Below, piece after piece: positions 60,459 to 64,000 of a DNA stretch of 64,000 nucleotides. Within the stretch, counting starts at the first letter, position 1. Each line of letters opens with the position of its first letter. Source of the stretch: Thioclava nitratireducens (GTDB taxonomy: Bacteria > Pseudomonadota > Alphaproteobacteria > Rhodobacterales > Rhodobacteraceae); NCBI RefSeq assembly GCF_001940525.2, contig NZ_CP019438.1, positions 62,001 to 126,000 on the forward strand, read 5' to 3'. The notes under the pieces were generated by a model, which was not told where the DNA came from, did not search any database, and saw nothing but the letters and a program-made list of their open reading frames with translations. The position numbers were made by a program, and so were the translations under genes.

Positions 60459-61316
60459 TCACAATCCCATACCTGCCCCCGACAAGGTCTCGCGGGCGGC
60501 GTTGAGGTCCTCAAGCGCTGCCTTTGTCCTGTCAGGTTCGGCTGCCGAAAGCGCAACGAGGAGGCCCTCGAGCAGAGCGAGGGTGCCCGCGTGCAGACCA
60601 AAACCGTCCGTGCGGCCGCGAGGCACGCGCAGGACGAGGCGCGCGCGCGGGTCGGGCATGCGCGGCCCGTTGGAGGTGATCAGAAAGGTGGACAGGTTCA
60701 GGCGCGTTGCTCGATCAAAGAGCGCCCGCACCTCGGGATAGGGCCGATCATAGGCCAGTGCGATAACGGTATCCTCCGACTCGATTCCGACAAGGTCATC
60801 GGCAAACTGCAGGCCCGTGCGTGACAAGGCCCGCGCGTCGAAGCCGAGGCGTTGAAGCTGCACCGCGAAATAGCCGGCGATGAAGCCCGACGGCCCGATG
60901 CCGAAGACATGGATGCGGCGTGCCGCGACGATCGAGGTGACAATCTCCGAAACCACTGCGTCTTCAAGCGCCTCGATGACATCAAGCGCGGCGCGCAGGG
61001 CCTGGGTCGATGTCTCTAAACCCGGGGCAGCGCCGGACTGCGACAGTTCGCGCGTCATTCGGTCCGCGAGTGTCAGATCGCGGCGCAGGTCTTCGGCCAA
61101 GGCGCGGCGCAACTCTGCCAGCCCCGCGTAGCCGAGCTTGCGTGCCGTGCGGATCACGGTGGCGTCGCTGGTTCCTGCGGCCGAGGCGATCTCTGCGGCA
61201 GAGGCGTGAAGCGCGGTCTCGCGATTCCGGGCAAGCCAGTCGAGGAGGCGCCGCTCAACGGGGGACACGGCCGCGTTGTAGCTGGAAATACGATCGGAAA
61301 ACGTGCTCGTGTTCAT
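60459..61316 (-). CDS. MurR/RpiR-family transcriptional regulator
   Basis: 285-aa regulator. The N-terminal RpiR helix-turn-helix (residues about 18-75) includes ALHASAAEIASAAGTSDATV and RTARKLGYAGLAELRRAL; the C-terminal SIS domain (about 120-250: IHVFGIGPSGFIAGYFAVQL, VIALAYDRPYPEV) senses a sugar phosphate or similar ligand. The start at 61316 (MNTSTFSDR) is taken over a longer frame that would cross the divergent promoter. Divergent from the membrane pair at 61418, which it probably controls. Confidence 0.85.
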   Translation of the reverse strand: MNTSTFSDRISSYNAAVSPVERRLLDWLARNRETALHASAAEIASAAGTSDATVIRTARKLGYAGLAELRRALAEDLRRDLTLADRMTRELSQSGAAPGLETSTQALRAALDVIEALEDAVVSEIVTSIVAARRIHVFGIGPSGFIAGYFAVQLQRLGFDARALSRTGLQFADDLVGIESEDTVIALAYDRPYPEVRALFDRATRLNLSTFLITSNGPRMPDPRARLVLRVPRGRTDGFGLHAGTLALLEGLLVALSAAEPDRTKAALEDLNAARETLSGAGMGL

Positions 61317-61417
61317 GTTTTCTACATAGCACGTTGCATTTGCGACATACAAGCTGTAGTAGTTACGACATTCGAGTCGCATCGTCGTCGCAATCGCGCC
61401 AAAACCGGAGGATGCCC
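61317..61417. promoter_or_regulatory. Divergent promoter of the RpiR regulator and membrane pair
   Basis: 101-base gap with an imperfect dyad TACAAGCTGTA (61348-61358) and neighbouring direct repeats of CATA/GTAG type. It is the only place from which both genes can be read, so the regulator's operator is expected here. Confidence 0.45.
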
Positions 61418-62170
61418 ATGCCACCTGATTTCTGGACCGTGCTATTCCCTGCTGTCACGGCGGCCTTCCTCGCCTCGATCGTCGAGGTAGTCGAGGCCTT
61501 CACCATCGTGCTGGCTGTCGGCACCACGCGCGGCTGGCGGCCCGCCATCGCCGGGACTGCCGCGGCACTCGCAGTCCTTGCCCTGATCGTTCTCATCCTC
61601 GGTCCGGCGCTGCGCTTCATCCAGATCCAAGCCTTGCAACTCGTCGTCGGCATTCTGCTTCTCCTGTTCGGCATGGGCTGGCTCAGGAAGGCCGTGCTTC
61701 GCTCGGCTGGCGTGATCGCCCTGCATGACGAGACGCTGGCCTATGACGCGGAAACCGCAGAGCTGCGCGCGCAAACCGGCGCGCCACGGACATTGCAGTG
61801 GATTGCTGGCATCGCCGCTTTCAAGGCGGTGCTGCTGGAGGGGCTTGAGGTCGCCTTCATCGTGGTCGCCATAGGCGCCGGCAAGGGCCTGTTGCGGGAG
61901 GCGTCGCTTGGCGCGACGGCGGCCTGCGCTCTCGTGTTGATCGTGGGCGCGGCAATGCACAAGCCGCTATCGCAGGTGCCTGAGAATACGCTGAAATTCG
62001 GTGTCGGCGTGATGCTGTCGGCATTCGGTGTCTTTTGGACCGGCGAAGGGCTTGGTGCGGAGTGGCCCGGCGCCGACCTCGCGCTGCTTCCACTGGCGGC
62101 GCTGTTTCTGTTGGCTGGCATCGGCCTTGCGCGTGTCGCGCGCACCACGCCCGCGGGGAGCAACGCATGA
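61418..62170 (+). CDS. COG4280-like multi-helix membrane protein
   Basis: 250-aa integral membrane protein with about seven helices. Two internal repeats carry the same acidic helix pattern: FLASIVEVVEAFTIVLAVGT (residues 16-35) and FKAVLLEGLEVAFIVVAIGA, which looks like a duplicated cation-binding E-x-x-E/EGLE element as in LysE/GDT1-type exporters. I chose the second ATG (61418), seven bases after CCGGAG. Substrate unknown; COG4280 is my best guess. Confidence 0.7.
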   Translation: MPPDFWTVLFPAVTAAFLASIVEVVEAFTIVLAVGTTRGWRPAIAGTAAALAVLALIVLILGPALRFIQIQALQLVVGILLLLFGMGWLRKAVLRSAGVIALHDETLAYDAETAELRAQTGAPRTLQWIAGIAAFKAVLLEGLEVAFIVVAIGAGKGLLREASLGATAACALVLIVGAAMHKPLSQVPENTLKFGVGVMLSAFGVFWTGEGLGAEWPGADLALLPLAALFLLAGIGLARVARTTPAGSNA

Positions 62171-62379
62171 CAATCATTGGCGATGTCTTCAAAGAACTCT
62201 TCAAGATGTTCGTGGCCGACTTGCGGCTAACATTGGCGGTGGTCGGCGGTGTAACGTTGGTGGCGACATTCATGGGCTCGGGAGGGCTCGGGCCGGTTGG
62301 CGCGGGCCTAACGCTTGCCATCGGCTGCGTTCTGGTGCTCGGTGAAGCGGTCCTGCGTGAGGCGCGCAAACGCAAGTAG
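62167..62379 (+). CDS. Small membrane protein, 70 aa, coupled
   Basis: Starts in an ATGA overlap with the previous stop. Contains an amphipathic N-terminus (MTIIGDVFKELFKMFVADLR) and two hydrophobic stretches (LTLAVVGGVTLVATF and GAGLTLAIGCVLVLG). Probably a partner subunit of the larger membrane protein. No family recognised. Confidence 0.7.
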   Translation: MTIIGDVFKELFKMFVADLRLTLAVVGGVTLVATFMGSGGLGPVGAGLTLAIGCVLVLGEAVLREARKRK

Positions 62380-62581
62380 CGCACCGGGATCGGTTAACTG
62401 TCTGACCGGTGGATAGCCCGATGCGAAATATCGGGATCGGTCGAACTGAGCCGGATCCTTCGACGACGAGCCAATGGCAAAATCGAATCCACGTGCAGAC
62501 ATGCTATCGCCGCTCGGATCGGCTTTGAGCCTGCGCGTCGGCATCACTGGCACCGAGGGCCGCGCAGGATCGCCATTGCTT
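62380..62581. other. Intergenic between convergent genes
   Basis: About 200 bases. No gene or clear terminator stem is seen. Confidence 0.35.
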
Positions 62582-63208
62582 CTACGCCTCACGACTTTTG
62601 AAAAAGCGCCGGACGTAGAAGCCGACCCCGATCAGGATCGCAACGAGCACCACGCCATTCAGGGCGTGCATCGTGTTGCGCAGGGCCGGGCTTTTGTCCC
62701 ACGCTTGGCCGAGCTTGAGGCCGACATAGGCGAGGACGAGGCACCAGGGCCAAGATCCGATGAACGTGTAGATCTGGAACTTCCAGAACGGCATCCGAGC
62801 GATACCGGCCGGGAGGGAGATGAAGGTCCGCACGAGCGGCAAAAGCCTCGAGACGAAAGCCGCGGCACTGCCATAGCGGGAGAACCAGCGATCGGCCCGG
62901 TCCAGATCCGATTGGCTGAGCAAAATGTATCGCCCCCAACGTTCGACGGCGCGGCGACCGCCGTAAGCACCAACGAAATAGGCGAGGGTCGACCCGATAT
63001 TGCAGCCGATTGCGCCAACGGTGGCGACCAAAAGCAGCGAGAACTGACCTTTCGAGGCGAGATAGCCCGAGAAGGGCATGATCACTTCCGATGGGAGCGG
63101 GATACAGGCGGATTCGATCGCCATCAGCGCAGCGATCCCAGCATAGCCCATGGAACTGATCGCATGGGTTATAAAGCCCGCGATGGCTCCCATCAGTCCT
63201 GAAATCAT
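62582..63208 (-). CDS. DedA-family membrane protein, copy 2
   Basis: 208-aa DedA homologue with the conserved blocks ESACIPLPSEVIMPFSGYLA, GSTLAYFVGAYGGRRAVERW and RLLPLVRTFISLPAGIARM. Full length. The family moves undecaprenyl phosphate or phospholipids across the inner membrane. It is the third DedA domain of the window, and closest to the E. coli YohD/YqjA type in pattern. It stands alone. Confidence 0.88.
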   Translation of the reverse strand: MISGLMGAIAGFITHAISSMGYAGIAALMAIESACIPLPSEVIMPFSGYLASKGQFSLLLVATVGAIGCNIGSTLAYFVGAYGGRRAVERWGRYILLSQSDLDRADRWFSRYGSAAAFVSRLLPLVRTFISLPAGIARMPFWKFQIYTFIGSWPWCLVLAYVGLKLGQAWDKSPALRNTMHALNGVVLVAILIGVGFYVRRFFKSREA

Positions 63209-63455
63209 GTCTCATTCCTCCCGCATCTGGCCCTGTGCTTCCCCTGAGGTTTCCGGCAAAGACCCTGCCTTGCGGTCGTGGGGAAAACTGAAGGTGTGGC
63301 GGCGGCGAAGGCGGGAAAGAAAGCTCGCGAAACCGTGTCCCAGCCGCGAGAGACATCGGTCGGGCGGGCTCACCGTGAAACGCGTGAATGCGTGCATCAC
63401 TCCCGCGTTTGTCCCTTCGCTGGTAGAACGTCATTAGCGCGGCACATTTCACCCA
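63209..63455. other. Intergenic, nothing recognised
   Basis: About 250 bases between the start of the DedA gene and the end of the histidine kinase gene, presumably with the dedA promoter. No supported feature. Confidence 0.35.
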
Positions 63456-64000
63456 TCACAACGTCGGAAAGCGCATCTCCACCCGCAGGCCGCGTTCGAG
63501 GTTTTGCAGGCGCAGCTCGCCCCCGTGTATCTGCGCGATGGCGTCGACGAGGCTCAGGCCCAAACCGCTGCCTTGGGTGTTGCGGCTCTGGTCGAGGCGG
63601 ACGAAACGTTCGCGCACCCGCGCCAAGTCGCGGTCCGGGATGCCGGGGCCGTTATCTGTCACGCTCAACACGACTTGTTGGCTTTCCGCATGCACGCCTA
63701 TCGAAACCCGCGCCGGGGAGGGGCTGTAGCGAAGCGCGTTGTCCACGAGGTTCACGAGCGCCTGAAACAGAAGCTCGCGATCGCCCTCGATGGAAATGCT
63801 CTCCGGCAGTTCGAGCGCCAATTCCTGCCCTGCATCCTCTGCACCCGCGCCAAGCATCTCCGCGACATCTTGGCAGAGCTGCGTGAGATTGACGGGCAAA
63901 CGCGTGATCTCGACCATTCCGGCCTGCATGCGGGACAGGCGCAGGATTGCATCGAAGGTTTCCGAGACCTGATCGAGATCGCTCAGCGCTTTCCCGATCT
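63456..64000 (-). CDS. Sensor histidine kinase, C-terminal part (runs off the window)
   Basis: About 181 residues of a kinase whose start lies beyond base 64000. The end of the dimerisation helix (LSDLDQVSETFDAILRLSRM) leads into the ATP-binding domain: N box LVNLVDNALRYSPSP, G1 DNGPGIPD, F box RFVRLDQSRNTQ and G2 GSGLGLSLVDAI. The phospho-accepting His lies outside. The arrangement is that of an EnvZ/QseC-type two-component sensor. The partner regulator is not in the window. Confidence 0.9.
   Translation of the reverse strand, partial: IGKALSDLDQVSETFDAILRLSRMQAGMVEITRLPVNLTQLCQDVAEMLGAGAEDAGQELALELPESISIEGDRELLFQALVNLVDNALRYSPSPARVSIGVHAESQQVVLSVTDNGPGIPDRDLARVRERFVRLDQSRNTQGSGLGLSLVDAIAQIHGGELRLQNLERGLRVEMRFPTL

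Noticed and set aside
1..64000. tRNA, rRNA, CRISPR array, replication origin or partition genes
   Set aside because: Looked for typical conserved stretches and regularly spaced repeats and saw none; I cannot exclude a short RNA gene without a structure search.

Overview
The window looks like an insertion-sequence-rich accessory region (plasmid or genomic island) of an alphaproteobacterium, most likely Rhodobacterales. The protein style (MerTPFA with a glutathione-reductase-like partner, cyo-type quinol oxidase, IS66, IS3, IS5, IS6, IS110 and IS256 families) and high GC support this. I see no rRNA, tRNA, CRISPR array, replication or conjugation genes, so the replicon cannot be named. Bases 1-6900 hold small uncharacterised genes mostly on the minus strand, a PemK/MazF-type toxin-like gene, an unusual perfect inverted repeat, and a plus-strand N6-adenine-type methyltransferase gene fused in frame to a second small domain. 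At 6950-8327 lies the first of three apparently identical 1378-bp IS256-family elements (others at 28461-29838 and, inverted, 53455-54832). Copies 1 and 3 have perfect 8-bp target duplications; copy 2 does not.  Between copies 1 and 2 there is a complete mercury-resistance operon: divergent merR, a MerR-type promoter with 19-bp spacing, then merT, merP, merF, merA, a ynfA-like gene and a glutathione-reductase-like gene. It is followed by a DedA-PAP2-LssY-type fusion, a free-standing PAP2 phosphatase, and a BLUF light-sensor gene cut off by an IS66 element. That IS66 element carries a second ynfA homologue coupled to tnpC, and has itself been hit in tnpA by another IS66 element. Envelope genes follow (CorA, MscS, DUF202 remnant, DUF502, DedA), then an IS3 element truncated by IS256 copy 2.  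Between copies 2 and 3 there is first a patatin lipoprotein and a YkvA-like gene, then a tightly packed minus-strand gene run transcribed cyoA-B-C-D, cardiolipin-synthase-like, EEP phosphatase/nuclease, patatin, two-helix membrane protein, MscS, acetoacetate decarboxylase, 3-hydroxybutyrate dehydrogenase. Most junctions are 4-bp overlaps, so respiration, phospholipid turnover, tension sensing and ketone-body metabolism appear to be co-expressed. cyoA at the head of the run is broken by a nonsense codon and a frame disruption.  From 42 to 60 kb the window is a graveyard: IS5, IS6, IS3 and IS110 copies and scars, a decayed ba3-type oxidase subunit I, a decayed transketolase, an intact LpxH-like hydrolase, and a small three-gene set (two secreted proteins plus a membrane-anchored LuxR regulator) that has a frameshifted paralogue nearby and is the best candidate for an undescribed system. 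Nested insertions (IS66 in IS66, IS110 in IS3) can be reconstructed to the base. The last 4 kb is quieter: an RpiR regulator divergent from a two-gene membrane unit, a DedA gene, and the 3' part of a histidine kinase running off the end.
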